Shown: positions 1 through 9,239, counted from the first letter of the stretch. The stretch: 64,000 nt of DNA from UBA940 sp031547885 (GCA_031547885.1 JAVBRO010000005.1:62001-126000), one strand, 5' to 3'. A program made the numbers and translations. The notes: generated by a model from the sequence alone, not told the origin.

Positions 1-1023
1 GCCGAAGAGGACAGTGGCGGCGCCACTCCTATCAAACCCACCGGAAAGGAGCCCGTCGAAACCGTAGTCAACTACATCTCGCATTTCATCGAGGCGGCGA
101 GCGGCAAACTGGATTATATCATGCTGAGCCACTGGCACGGAGATCACATCGGGGGACCTCCAAATGCAGCCATGGAGACACACTCATCAGGCAAGTTCAT
201 ACTCTGCGGGGTGACCCGGATCGGGACGGCGTTCGAGGTCGGCAAACTGATCGACCGCGGCAGAACGTATCCGAAGGCGGTGAACTCTACCGGCGTACAG
301 AATTACTTCAGGTATGTGGACTGGATCACGGAACAGGGAAACACGGTGCGTGAAGAGGCCGTTGTGGGGCCGACCACCCAGGTCGTCATGAAGGTGAACC
401 CTTCCGCGTATTCCAATTTCATGGTACGGAATGTCTGTAAGAACGGTTATATCTGGACGGGCGAAGGCACCGACGGGTCTAAGAATACCTTCACTACGGA
501 TCCCACCGAGCTGGATAAAGCCGATGAAAACAAATTCTCGATAGGATTCCTCATGAAGTACGGCAAATTCGACTACTTCGCAGGAGGCGACATCTCATAT
601 TCGGGCCGTTCTTTGGTAGGGGCATGGATAGACATTGAGTCTTCACTGGCGACGGTTATGCCTCAGGTCGAGGTGATGAAAGCCCACCACCACGGGACTC
701 AGAACTGCAACAGCGACGATTTTCTGAAAGCGGCGAAGCCCGATGCCGTCGTGGCCCACGTATGGCAGGACGTGCAGCCCAATCCCGCCACTGTCGCAAG
801 AATGTTCTCGGCCAACAAGGAGTGCAACATTTTCACTACTAATATGACCGACCGGAATAAGGGTGTGTTGGGTGCGGCCACGGTTGCGAAGATCAAAAGC
901 ACGAGCGGACATATCGTCGTGCGCGTCAGCCCCGGGGGTGACCAATACTACATCTACATATTGAACGACAACAACGAAAAATACGTTGTACAGCGGATAT
1001 TCGGTCCGTACGAATGTAAATAG
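1..1023 (+). CDS. Secreted metallo-beta-lactamase-fold hydrolase, 5' truncated (first of three tandem paralogs)
   Basis: The reading frame is open from base 1, so the N-terminus lies outside the window; 340 codons remain. The zinc-binding motif SHWHGDHIGG (HxHxDH) is encoded at about 124-153, a later Asp is in AGGDISYSG and a second His cluster in KAHHHGT. This is the layout of the MBL domain of ComEC/Rec2-like proteins and related phosphodiesterases. The two genes downstream are close full-length paralogs with lipoprotein signal peptides, so this one is probably also a surface or periplasmic lipoprotein. The substrate is unknown; phosphodiester hydrolysis is inferred from the fold and from the GDPD gene downstream. 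Confidence 0.85.
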   Translation, partial: AEEDSGGATPIKPTGKEPVETVVNYISHFIEAASGKLDYIMLSHWHGDHIGGPPNAAMETHSSGKFILCGVTRIGTAFEVGKLIDRGRTYPKAVNSTGVQNYFRYVDWITEQGNTVREEAVVGPTTQVVMKVNPSAYSNFMVRNVCKNGYIWTGEGTDGSKNTFTTDPTELDKADENKFSIGFLMKYGKFDYFAGGDISYSGRSLVGAWIDIESSLATVMPQVEVMKAHHHGTQNCNSDDFLKAAKPDAVVAHVWQDVQPNPATVARMFSANKECNIFTTNMTDRNKGVLGAATVAKIKSTSGHIVVRVSPGGDQYYIYILNDNNEKYVVQRIFGPYECK

Positions 1024-1055
1024 CAAGGGGTTTTTGGGGATGTTTTTAGGAGGCT

Positions 1056-1095
1056 GCTTTTCCCCCGGGCCCGCATGCCGGGCAGGGGGAAAGGC
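1056..1095. other. Intercistronic GC-rich hairpin
   Basis: GCTTTTCCCCC (1056-1066) pairs with GGGGGAAAGGC (1085-1095) with one G-U pair, and an inner GCCCG/CGGGC stem closes on a short loop. No T-tract follows on the + strand, so it is not a typical intrinsic terminator. It sits between the first and second MBL genes and may stabilise or separate the transcripts. Confidence 0.5.
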
Positions 1096-1124
1096 GGTCG
1101 GGAGTGAAAAGGTAAAAAAAGTTT

Positions 1125-2420
1125 ATGAAACGATATTATTCGATATTTTGCCCGCTTTTATGCGTGCTTCTGATTAGTTGCGGCGGTAACGACGGCCCCG
1201 GCGGCGGCAAAACCAACGGGGACGATGACGGCGACGGTATATTGGTGCCCGAAGCGGGTAAAATATTACCCGACTGGTCGGAAGGATATCTGGACATACA
1301 TGCCATAAACACCGGCCGGGGCGAAAGCTCCCTCCTTATATTTCCCGACGGCACTACCATGCTGATAGACGCCGCCAGTTCGGACATAGATGAAAACGAT
1401 GACATCCCGCCGCCAGCCCTCAAACCCGCAGGATCTGATCCGGCCACGACGATAACCAACTACGTTTCGCATTTCATTGAGGCGGCAAGCGGCAAGTTGA
1501 ATTATATGATGATCAGCCATTGGCATGGCGACCACATCGGAGGCCCGCCCGAACCGGCAACCATGGAGATACACTCTTCGTATAAATACATACTATGCGG
1601 TGCGACCAGGGTCGGAGCCACCATCCGCGTCGACAAATTCATCGATCGCGGCACCACATATCCGAGAAATATGTCTACAGCCTATCCCGCCGTCTCCAAT
1701 TACCTCCGGTTCGTGGATTGGGCTAAAACCGAATACGGCAGCGAACGCGAAGAGGCCGTTGTGGGGGTGACCGACCAGCTGGTCCTTAAAGAGAACCCCG
1801 GAAAATATTCCAATTTCATGATCAGGACCCTTATGTCGAGCGGTGTGGCATGGACGGGGTACGGCACCACCGTTAAGAGTACCTTTCCCGCTGATATCAA
1901 CGAAGTGCTGGCTGCGAGTTTCGACGAGAACAAATATTCGATCGCATTCCATCTCAGATACGGCATGTTCGATTTTTATACCGGCGGGGACCTGTCGTAT
2001 TCCAACCGCTCCAAATGGTCGTGGTACGACGTTGAGGCTCCTGTCGCCGCGGTGATACCGAAAATCGAAGTAATGAAAGCCCACCATCACGGAACCGGCG
2101 ATTGCAACAGTGACGTATTCCTTGGCAAATCGAAGCCCGATGCGATCATAATCCATGTATGGCGCGACGTGCAGCCCAATCCGGCGACGGTAACCCGGAT
2201 GTTCGCTGCCAACAGCAACTGTAACATCTTCACGACCAACATGACCGAGAACAACAAGAATGTGTTGGGCACTACCTTGACCTCAAAGATCAAAAGCATG
2301 AACGGGCATATCGTCGTGCGGGTGGATCCCGGAGGTGATAAATACAACATCTATGTCCTGAACGACAATGACGAAAATTATGTGGTGCAGAAGATATTCG
2401 GCCCTTATCAATGTAACTAA
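1125..2420 (+). CDS. MBL-fold (ComEC-like) hydrolase lipoprotein
   Basis: 431 aa. A lipoprotein signal peptide ends in LLISC (lipidated Cys19), followed by a Gly/Asp-rich tether. The metal-binding residues visible are H132, H134, D136 and H137 in SHWHGDHIGG, D289 in TGGDLSYS and the H320-H322 cluster in KAHHHGT. The overall design matches soluble MBL hydrolases related to the C-terminal domain of ComEC, here exported and membrane-anchored. It starts 101 bp after the first paralog and is followed by the third copy after 10 bp. Nuclease or phosphodiesterase activity is plausible but the substrate cannot be read from sequence. Confidence 0.85.
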   Translation: MKRYYSIFCPLLCVLLISCGGNDGPGGGKTNGDDDGDGILVPEAGKILPDWSEGYLDIHAINTGRGESSLLIFPDGTTMLIDAASSDIDENDDIPPPALKPAGSDPATTITNYVSHFIEAASGKLNYMMISHWHGDHIGGPPEPATMEIHSSYKYILCGATRVGATIRVDKFIDRGTTYPRNMSTAYPAVSNYLRFVDWAKTEYGSEREEAVVGVTDQLVLKENPGKYSNFMIRTLMSSGVAWTGYGTTVKSTFPADINEVLAASFDENKYSIAFHLRYGMFDFYTGGDLSYSNRSKWSWYDVEAPVAAVIPKIEVMKAHHHGTGDCNSDVFLGKSKPDAIIIHVWRDVQPNPATVTRMFAANSNCNIFTTNMTENNKNVLGTTLTSKIKSMNGHIVVRVDPGGDKYNIYVLNDNDENYVVQKIFGPYQCN

Positions 2421-2430
2421 CCCATAAACT

Positions 2431-3687
2431 ATGAAACGATATTATTTAATAATCAGCCTGTTCTTCTGCATATTTGCAGTAAGCTGCGGCGGACCCGGCG
2501 CAGGCACGGCGGAAGTTGGAAAAACGCTTCCCGACTGGTCTGAGGGCTGCCTGGACATCCACGCCATCAATACCGGCCGGGGCGAAAGCTCGCTCCTTAT
2601 ATTCCCCGACGGCACTACCATGCTGATCGACGCCGCCAGCGCGAACATATCCTACGGAAATTCCATACCGCCGCCTCCCATGAAACCCAACGAGGAGGCT
2701 GATCCGGCACAAACCATAAGCAACTATGTCTCACATTTCACCGCCCCGGCGAGCGGCAAACTGAATTACATGATGCTGACACACTGGCACGGCGACCATA
2801 TAGGGGGATCGCTCGATACGGTGAAGATGGAGAAGCACCCCGGCGGATTCATACTGTGCGGAGTTACCAGAATAGGGACAAACCTCCACGTCGACAAATA
2901 TATCGACCGCGGCTGGAGCTATCCGGTGGATGCGGCCGAAGTCTATCCCGGCGTTGCCAACTACGTCAAATTCCTTGATTGGACAGGGGGTGAATACCCT
3001 GTGCAGCACGAAGAGTTCCGCGTCGGTGCGGCCGACCAGATCGTCATGACGGAGAACGCCGCTAAGTACGGTAACTTCCATATCCGGAACATCGTCGGCA
3101 ACGGCTATGTCTGGACGGGCGAGGGCGATGGAAACAGGAACGCATTCCCTGAAAATATCGACGAAGTGGCGGCTGCAGCGGCAAGTCCGGGCGATAATAT
3201 TTTCTCGCTCGGGTTCCATCTGAAATACGGCGATTTCGACTTTTTCACTGCGGGAGACCTGCAATATAACGGCAGCGACAGAGCTTCCTGGCTCGATATC
3301 GAGGCCCCGGTCGCCGAAGTGGCGCCGAAAGTCGAGGTGATGAAGGCCAACCACCACGGGACTAAAAACTGCAACAGCAGCGCGTATCTCAACGCATTGG
3401 AGCCCGACGCCATCATGGTCCATGTGTGGCGCGACGTGCAGCCCAATCCCGAAACCGTAGACAGGATGTTCGCGGCTAACCCCGACTGTAATATCTTCAC
3501 TACCAACCTCTCCGAAGAGAATAAGGAGCGGTTGGGCGGCGACGTGGTCTCTAAGATCAAAAGCACAAACGGCCACATCGTGGTCCGTGTGGCCCCGGGA
3601 GGCGCGAAGTACTATATCTATGTTCTGGACGACACGAACGAGGATTACGTGGTGCAGAAAATATTCGGCCCTTACAAGTGCAGTTAA
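2431..3687 (+). CDS. MBL-fold (ComEC-like) hydrolase lipoprotein, third tandem copy
   Basis: 418 aa with a signal peptide and lipobox FAVSC (Cys19). The HxHxDH motif is present as THWHGDHIGG, the bridging Asp lies in TAGDLQYNG, and the later cluster reads KANHHGT, so its first His is replaced by Asn relative to the other two copies. The shorter tether and this substitution are the main differences. It is translationally close to the second copy (10 bp) and 19 bp before the GDPD gene, so it is almost certainly co-transcribed. Tandem duplication of an ancestral lipoprotein gene is the simplest origin. Confidence 0.85.
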   Translation: MKRYYLIISLFFCIFAVSCGGPGAGTAEVGKTLPDWSEGCLDIHAINTGRGESSLLIFPDGTTMLIDAASANISYGNSIPPPPMKPNEEADPAQTISNYVSHFTAPASGKLNYMMLTHWHGDHIGGSLDTVKMEKHPGGFILCGVTRIGTNLHVDKYIDRGWSYPVDAAEVYPGVANYVKFLDWTGGEYPVQHEEFRVGAADQIVMTENAAKYGNFHIRNIVGNGYVWTGEGDGNRNAFPENIDEVAAAAASPGDNIFSLGFHLKYGDFDFFTAGDLQYNGSDRASWLDIEAPVAEVAPKVEVMKANHHGTKNCNSSAYLNALEPDAIMVHVWRDVQPNPETVDRMFAANPDCNIFTTNLSEENKERLGGDVVSKIKSTNGHIVVRVAPGGAKYYIYVLDDTNEDYVVQKIFGPYKCS

Positions 3688-3706
3688 ACGACAAACACAT
3701 TGCAAT

Positions 3707-4606
3707 ATGAAACAGATCTGGACAGCGATTTTTGCAATTCCGTTCCTTTTCTTCGCCTGCCATACGGCCGTGCCGGAGCAAAAGGCGTATTACCTGGATT
3801 TCGCAGACAGCGAAGCGCTGTATGATTTCTACAGCTACAGGGAAGGTTCGCCGGCGATCATACAGGGACACAGGGGGACCAGGGAGAACGGTTTGCCCGA
3901 GAACTCCATCGCGGCGTTCGAATGGGTGCTGTCGCAGATGCCGGCCGTGTTCGAGATAGACCCGCGTCTGACGAAAGACGGCGTTGTGGTCGTTTTCCAC
4001 GACGCCACCCTGGACCGCACCACCAACGGCACCGGCAAGGTGTCGGACTACACGTGGGCGGAACTGCAGCAGTTGAACCTGAAAAACGCCGCGGGTGAAG
4101 TGACGGAATACAAAATACCCTCATTTGCCGAAGTGCTGGAGTGGGGCAGGGGGAAGACAGCGTTCCTGCTCGATAAAAAAGATGTGCCGCTGCAGATGAT
4201 GGCCGACATCATACGCCTGCACGATGCCAATAATTTTGTGGTAAACCTGGTGCGCTCCACTGAAGACGCCCTGTTTTATTACAACGACGATCCGCACCGG
4301 ATGTTCGGTGCGGCGATACGCAAGCCGGAAACATTCCATGAGTATATGGAAACAGGAATACCGCCCAGGCAGATATTCGCCTGCACGGGTACCGAGATAA
4401 CTGAATACACGGAAGAGCTGTGCACCCTGGCGCGCGAAAAAGGTATGCGCTGCCTGATCTCCGTGGGCCCGACTTACGATAAACTCCCGACTCAGGAAGA
4501 GCGCGATGCGGCCTACCGCAGGGTCGTCGAAAGCGGCGCCACGATGATGGAATCCGACTTTCCGGTCTCTGCCGGAAAAGCATTGTCCATAGTGCAGGAA
4601 GATTGA
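3707..4606 (+). CDS. Glycerophosphodiester phosphodiesterase lipoprotein
   Basis: 299 aa. I chose the ATG at 3707 because it starts a normal lipoprotein signal peptide (lipobox FFAC, Cys18); an open frame extends further upstream but overlaps the preceding gene. GDPD family signatures are clear: GHRGTRENGLPENS (catalytic H55, R56; metal ligand E65), then FEIDPRLTKDG (E83, D85) and VVFHDATLDRTTNGTG (second catalytic H98). The family hydrolyses glycerophospho-alcohols to glycerol-3-phosphate and the free alcohol. Outer-membrane or periplasmic location and its neighbours (MBL hydrolases, a symporter, polyol dehydrogenases) suggest it releases an alcohol or polyol for uptake. Confidence 0.9.
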   Translation: MKQIWTAIFAIPFLFFACHTAVPEQKAYYLDFADSEALYDFYSYREGSPAIIQGHRGTRENGLPENSIAAFEWVLSQMPAVFEIDPRLTKDGVVVVFHDATLDRTTNGTGKVSDYTWAELQQLNLKNAAGEVTEYKIPSFAEVLEWGRGKTAFLLDKKDVPLQMMADIIRLHDANNFVVNLVRSTEDALFYYNDDPHRMFGAAIRKPETFHEYMETGIPPRQIFACTGTEITEYTEELCTLAREKGMRCLISVGPTYDKLPTQEERDAAYRRVVESGATMMESDFPVSAGKALSIVQED

Positions 4607-4636
4607 GGTCAATATTAACGATTAAGAAATAAGACA

Positions 4637-6370
4637 ATGACTGTAAGCGATTATTTGATAATACTGGTCTATTTTATCGGACTTCTGACGCTGGGCGGTG
4701 TGCTCGGCAAAAAGATCAAGAGTTCGAAGGAGATGTTCATCGCCGGAAAAAATTCGTCGTGGTGGCTCTCCGGACTATCGACATATATGACCATTTTCTC
4801 GGCGGGGACCTTCGTCGTATGGGGAGGAGTTGCGTACCGGTCGGGCGTTGTGGCCATCGTTGTCGGCCTGATGCTTGGCATCGCATCTGTTTTGGTGGGG
4901 CTGTTCCTTGCCGGGAAGTGGTCGAGAATGAAGATAAATTCCCCGGCCGAATACCTCGGGGTCCGCTTCGGGCAGAAGACAGTCCGGTTCTACACGGTGG
5001 TCCTGATCATAGGCCGCGGCGTCTCGACGGCCGTAGCGCTCTACGCTATCGCGATCATGGTGGTGGCGCTGATGCCGCTGCCGGATGGGCACCTGCTGGC
5101 CGACCCTGCGACAGGCCATCTGTCGGTCACCTGGGCGGTGTTGATAATGGGCGCCATCACTTTCGTTTACACCGCCGCAGGAGGTTTCATAGCGGTGCTG
5201 ATGACCGACGTGGTGCAGTTCGCGGTGCTGATGGCCATGATAATCATTATGGTCCCCCTTTCGTTCGGTGCGGTCGGCGGAGTGGGAGAATTCGTTGCGA
5301 GGGCGCCGGAGGGCTTTTTTTCGCTGGTCAGCGAACGATATTCGTGGGGCTGGCTGGTAATGTGGTGCCTGCTGAATTTCTTTATGATCGGGGGCGACTG
5401 GCCGTTCGTGCAGCGCTATATCAGCGTTCCGACACCGAAAGACGCCAAGAAGAGTATCTATCTGGTAGGCGCGCTATATTTCGTCACCCCGCTTATATGG
5501 TACGTTCCCGCTCTGGTTTACAGGGTGCTGGACCCGTCGGCCAATCCCGAGCAGGCCTATATGCTGATGAGCCAGCACGTGCTGGGGGCCGGAATGGTTG
5601 GGCTGATGCTGGCGGCGATGATATCGGCTACCCTGAGCATGGTCTCCGGAACGCTCAACGTCTTCGCCAACGTATTCACCTACGATATTTTCAAGGCGGT
5701 GCGCCCCAAGGCGTCAGACAAGAGCATGATGCGCGCGGGAAGGTCGTTCACTTACCTCTACGGCCTTGTGATCACCCTGATAGCCGTCCTGATTCCCTAT
5801 GTCGGCGGGGCCGAACGTGTTGTGGTGTCGATTCTCACGCTTGTCGTTTCGCCGCTCTTCATACCGTCGATATGGGGACTGTTCTCGAAACGGATAGGAC
5901 AGAAATCCGTGCTGTGGTCGATGGGGATAACGTTCCTGGTCGCGGTTATCATGAAGACAGGATTGGTCTTCGACGATTTCATAACACAGCACGCCGCATT
6001 CCTGGATGCCTTTGTCGGGCTGGTCTTCCCCATAGTCATACTGCTGGGTATAGAATTGGTCCTGAGGAAGAAAGAGAAAGATGCGGGCTGGGACAGGTAT
6101 CAGGGGATCATGACCCATGAGAAAGAGATGGTGGAAGAGAGCCTGCAGGAGAAGAACAAACTGGCCGGCCGTATGTACTCCAACCTGGCGGTCAACCTCA
6201 TGATGGGGACCTTCGCCGCGATAGGCGTGATAATGACGGTCCTGGCGTTCACGGGACAGGGAAAGAAAGAGCAGCTGCTGATGTACGGATGCATTTTCCT
6301 CGGGGTATCGATCGTCTCTTTCCTGTGGCTGTGGCTGCATAACAGAAGAAACAAAACAGTGAAACATTAA
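4637..6370 (+). CDS. Sodium:solute symporter (SSS family)
   Basis: 577 aa integral membrane protein with more than a dozen hydrophobic helices. The N-terminus MTVSDYLIILVYFIGLLTLG, a Gly-rich segment after the first helix and the hydrophilic loop near residues 470-500 before the last two helices are typical of Na+/solute symporters (SGLT/SSS). Members move sugars, polyols such as myo-inositol, amino acids or sialic acid; the substrate cannot be assigned here. It lies 30 bp after the GDPD and 17 bp before the next gene, so it is likely the importer for whatever alcohol or sugar this operon releases. Confidence 0.9.
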   Translation: MTVSDYLIILVYFIGLLTLGGVLGKKIKSSKEMFIAGKNSSWWLSGLSTYMTIFSAGTFVVWGGVAYRSGVVAIVVGLMLGIASVLVGLFLAGKWSRMKINSPAEYLGVRFGQKTVRFYTVVLIIGRGVSTAVALYAIAIMVVALMPLPDGHLLADPATGHLSVTWAVLIMGAITFVYTAAGGFIAVLMTDVVQFAVLMAMIIIMVPLSFGAVGGVGEFVARAPEGFFSLVSERYSWGWLVMWCLLNFFMIGGDWPFVQRYISVPTPKDAKKSIYLVGALYFVTPLIWYVPALVYRVLDPSANPEQAYMLMSQHVLGAGMVGLMLAAMISATLSMVSGTLNVFANVFTYDIFKAVRPKASDKSMMRAGRSFTYLYGLVITLIAVLIPYVGGAERVVVSILTLVVSPLFIPSIWGLFSKRIGQKSVLWSMGITFLVAVIMKTGLVFDDFITQHAAFLDAFVGLVFPIVILLGIELVLRKKEKDAGWDRYQGIMTHEKEMVEESLQEKNKLAGRMYSNLAVNLMMGTFAAIGVIMTVLAFTGQGKKEQLLMYGCIFLGVSIVSFLWLWLHNRRNKTVKH

Positions 6371-6387
6371 CTTAAATATAATCAGAT

Positions 6388-7326
6388 ATGTATGATCCTA
6401 TGATGTCGCGTTTTCAGCCTTTGAAACGCATCCTGGTCCACGATGTTTTCAACACCGGATTCAACGGGTGGATGGAAATCATGCCTAACTTCTGCGACCT
6501 TCCAAACTTCGAGGAAAGTCCCAGTATCCTGACCAAGCACCAGTGGCCGGCCGTCATGCTGAGCACGGCTACTTTTCGCTATCCCGGCTCCCACGGCTCG
6601 ATGTCGGGCCAGTACAGCCTAAAAGTCTCCACGCGCCCCGTGGCGAATCCCTACTCCGAGATGCCCGCTCCGGGTTCTATGGGGCACGCCATCAAGCGCA
6701 TCTCTTTCCACCACCTGAAACGCAGGTATCTGCAGTTCGAAATGTGGTTCGCCTTTACGGCCGAGCAGGACCGCATCGACGGCGAGGGCAAACTGCCCGG
6801 ACTCCACGAAGCGTCGATCCGTGCGTTCGGCGCAGGATGGGATCTTCAGGAGCGCGGACAAAGGTACTTCGCCGCAGTCCGCTACCTCAATTCGGTGGAC
6901 GGGAATCTCCAGAAGAAATGGCAGATGGTCTATCCTTCGGCCAAGGACGACAGAGAGTGGGCTTACGATACCGACGGCGACTGGTGCATCAAGGGAGTCG
7001 ATCCGTTCTGGTTCGGGAAGCGCTATCCCGACGGACGGCACGACGGCTTCAAGGATATTCCCGGTGCGCACCAGCCTTTGTGCTATAACGAGACCGACTG
7101 CAAGATCAACTGGCAGTACCTGCGCCTGCTGATAGATACCGAAAAACGGGAATATGTCGAAATGCAGTGCCAGGACAAGACTTTCGACATGGGGCGCCAG
7201 CCGATATTCACCATCCCGGGCTACGACCGCATCGACGGATTGATGAACCCGCTGGTGTGGGTCGAAACCGATACCGACCGCCGCGTATTCCTCTTCGTCG
7301 ACTCCGTGGTGATATCGCAAGAATAA
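6388..7326 (+). CDS. Uncharacterised 312-aa protein (possibly DUF6772-like)
   Basis: No signal peptide or membrane segment, so probably cytoplasmic. It is rich in aromatic residues and beta-strand-like stretches, with recurring Trp/Tyr and charged turns (for example FNTGFNGWMEI near residue 20 and GYDRIDGLMNPLVW near 275), which resembles a jelly-roll or lectin-like fold. From memory it recalls the family of unknown function DUF6772, but I am not certain. Located between the symporter and a 111-aa partner in a carbohydrate or polyol operon, it may bind or modify the substrate. No catalytic motif was recognised. Confidence 0.75.
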   Translation: MYDPMMSRFQPLKRILVHDVFNTGFNGWMEIMPNFCDLPNFEESPSILTKHQWPAVMLSTATFRYPGSHGSMSGQYSLKVSTRPVANPYSEMPAPGSMGHAIKRISFHHLKRRYLQFEMWFAFTAEQDRIDGEGKLPGLHEASIRAFGAGWDLQERGQRYFAAVRYLNSVDGNLQKKWQMVYPSAKDDREWAYDTDGDWCIKGVDPFWFGKRYPDGRHDGFKDIPGAHQPLCYNETDCKINWQYLRLLIDTEKREYVEMQCQDKTFDMGRQPIFTIPGYDRIDGLMNPLVWVETDTDRRVFLFVDSVVISQE

Positions 7327-7350
7327 GTGAAATTTTAAAACAGAGAAATA

Positions 7351-7686
7351 ATGAGACTGTTCAATGCATCCCATTTGGAAGTCAAGAAAATTTTCGACGC
7401 GGACTTCCAGACCAATCCATACGAGGCAGGATGGGCAAACGAATGTATCTTTTTCGTAATGGTCGAGGCCCTGTCGGGCAAGTCGCCGAAAATGATAGCT
7501 GAAGTCGAGATATCCCACGACGGAATCAACTGGGTGAAAGAGGGCACGGTATCCGACCCGATAACAAAGGAAGGACTCCATTTCATCCGTGTCAAACATT
7601 TCGGCAACTGGCTGAGGCTGAACTGCAAAATAAGCGGCGAGGACCCCGGCTTCAAGCTCAATATACAGATAGCCCTGAAAGGATAA
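7351..7686 (+). CDS. Small uncharacterised protein, beta-sandwich-like
   Basis: 111 aa, no signal peptide. The pattern of alternating hydrophobic residues (IAEVEISHDGINWVKEG, LHFIRVKHFGNWLRLNCKI) suggests a single all-beta domain reminiscent of small carbohydrate-binding or discoidin-like folds, but no family is recognised. It follows the 312-aa protein after 24 bp, and the pairing of two signal-less, presumably intracellular beta proteins beside polyol enzymes is unusual. Coding character is supported by its position in a tight co-directional operon and by codon use like that of its neighbours. Confidence 0.65.
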   Translation: MRLFNASHLEVKKIFDADFQTNPYEAGWANECIFFVMVEALSGKSPKMIAEVEISHDGINWVKEGTVSDPITKEGLHFIRVKHFGNWLRLNCKISGEDPGFKLNIQIALKG

Positions 7687-7691
7687 GCGAA

Positions 7692-7739
7692 AGCGGGCTT
7701 TTTGTGAGGTATATACCCGCTGACAGATAAAAAAGCGGG
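7692..7739 (+). promoter_or_regulatory. Mutually exclusive intercistronic hairpins
   Basis: AGCGGG occurs at 7692-7697 and again at 7734-7739, with CCCGCT at 7716-7721 between them. The central segment can pair with either flank but not both. The 73-bp gap before the mannitol dehydrogenase gene is the longest within the catabolic part of the operon, so a switch or processing site is conceivable. No U-tract makes a definite terminator. Confidence 0.3.
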
Positions 7740-7759
7740 AGGTATTTACGGTTAAACCT

Positions 7760-9235
7760 ATGTTAATGAAGCTTACACAGACTAACCTGGATGTATTGCC
7801 GTCAGGCATACCCAGACCCTCATACGACCGCAACGGAAACAAGCGGTTCATCGTTCATATCGGCGTGGGCGGTTTCCACCGTGCGCACCAGGCTTTTTAT
7901 CTGGACGAATTGCTGAACAAAGGACTCACAGACTGGGCTGTCTGCGGGATGGGCGTGATGAGCGAAGACGAGAAGATCTACAACGCCCTTCGCGGACAGG
8001 ATTATCTATACACGCTCATAGTCAGGCATCCCGACGGTTCGGTAGTTCCGCAGGTCATCGGCTCCATAGTAGACTATATTTTCGTGCCGGGCAACCAGAC
8101 GGCGGCGATCGAGAAGCTTGCCGATCCTCGGACGGCCATAGTTTCGCTGACCATCACGGAAGGCGGTTACAATTTCGACCAGAACGGCGATTTTATCTTC
8201 GACAACCCCGGCATACAGTGGGATATCGAGCATCCCGAGGCGCCTAAGACCGTTTTCGGGCTGCTTGCCTCGGCGCTCAGGCTGCGCATGGATCGCGGCA
8301 TTCCGGCTTTCACCGTCCTTTCGTGCGATAACATCCAGCACAACGGCGACGTGACCCGGCGGATGCTGCTCAGTTTCACCGACGCAGTCGACAAGGGGCT
8401 GTCGGAATGGATCAGGACGAATGTCACTTTCCCGAACAGCATGGTCGACCGCATCACTCCCGTCACCACCGCGGGCGACATCGAACTGCTGACAGGTGAG
8501 TACGGCATCGAGGATGCGTGGCCGGTGACGTGCGAACCTTTCGTCCAATGGGTTCTCGAGGATGATTTCCCCGGCAGCCGTCCCGAGTGGGAGAAGGCGG
8601 GCGCACAGTTCGTGCGGGATATCGAACCCTACGAGAAGGTGAAGTTGCGCCTGCTCAACGCAGGACACTCCCTGCTGGGATTCTTCGGCTCGCTGCTCGG
8701 GTACGGAACGATAGACGAAGCCGTCGGCGATCCGCTGCTGCAGAAAGCCCTTCGCGCCTTTATGGACGAAGAGGCTACGCCGACGCTCGGGGATGCCGAC
8801 GGGATCGACCTGGAGTGGTATAAGGATAACCTCGTCCGGCGTTTCGGGAATCCTAACATCAAGGACAGACTCGAACGCATCTGCTCCGAAAGTTCCGACA
8901 AGCTGCCGAAGTTCCTTATCCCCACCATCCGCGAACAGCTTGCGTCCGGCGGACAGATCAAATACGGCGCGGCGGTCATTGCCGCATGGTGCCGTGCACT
9001 GGAGCTGTATGCCCGGGGAGAGTACGACTATCCGATCCGCGATGCGATGCTCGACCGTATGGCACAGAGTGCGGTTGCAACTGCTGAGAACGGCACTCCG
9101 GAATTTCTGGAAACGGCCGTTGTTTTCGGCGACCTTGCCGGAGAGACCCGTTTCGTGAATGAATTCATGGAACGGCTCCATGACATCCGCACATGCGGAA
9201 TGAAAGAAACATTGTTAAAACTGACTAATTCGTAA
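7760..9235 (+). CDS. Mannitol dehydrogenase / fructuronate reductase family enzyme
   Basis: 491 aa, full length for the polyol-specific long-chain dehydrogenases. The NAD-binding motif HIGVGGFHRAHQ is near residues 33-44. Catalytic residues coincide with those of Pseudomonas mannitol 2-dehydrogenase: N191 in SCDN, K295, N300 and H303 in KLRLLNAGH. Expected chemistry is NAD-linked oxidation of a hexitol to a ketose, or the related fructuronate or tagaturonate reduction. The downstream PfkB kinase could phosphorylate a resulting fructose. An in-frame ATG two codons later is an alternative start. It is followed 4 bp later by the FAD oxidoreductase. Confidence 0.9.
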   Translation: MLMKLTQTNLDVLPSGIPRPSYDRNGNKRFIVHIGVGGFHRAHQAFYLDELLNKGLTDWAVCGMGVMSEDEKIYNALRGQDYLYTLIVRHPDGSVVPQVIGSIVDYIFVPGNQTAAIEKLADPRTAIVSLTITEGGYNFDQNGDFIFDNPGIQWDIEHPEAPKTVFGLLASALRLRMDRGIPAFTVLSCDNIQHNGDVTRRMLLSFTDAVDKGLSEWIRTNVTFPNSMVDRITPVTTAGDIELLTGEYGIEDAWPVTCEPFVQWVLEDDFPGSRPEWEKAGAQFVRDIEPYEKVKLRLLNAGHSLLGFFGSLLGYGTIDEAVGDPLLQKALRAFMDEEATPTLGDADGIDLEWYKDNLVRRFGNPNIKDRLERICSESSDKLPKFLIPTIREQLASGGQIKYGAAVIAAWCRALELYARGEYDYPIRDAMLDRMAQSAVATAENGTPEFLETAVVFGDLAGETRFVNEFMERLHDIRTCGMKETLLKLTNS

Positions 9236-9239
9236 GGAC

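Noticed and set aside
3587..3706. Longer N-terminus for the GDPD protein
   Set aside because: It overlaps the preceding MBL gene by about 100 bp and would bury the lipoprotein signal peptide.
4759..6120. 453-codon frame inside the symporter gene
   Set aside because: Arg/Gly-rich shadow of a GC-rich gene; the symporter frame has clear membrane helices.
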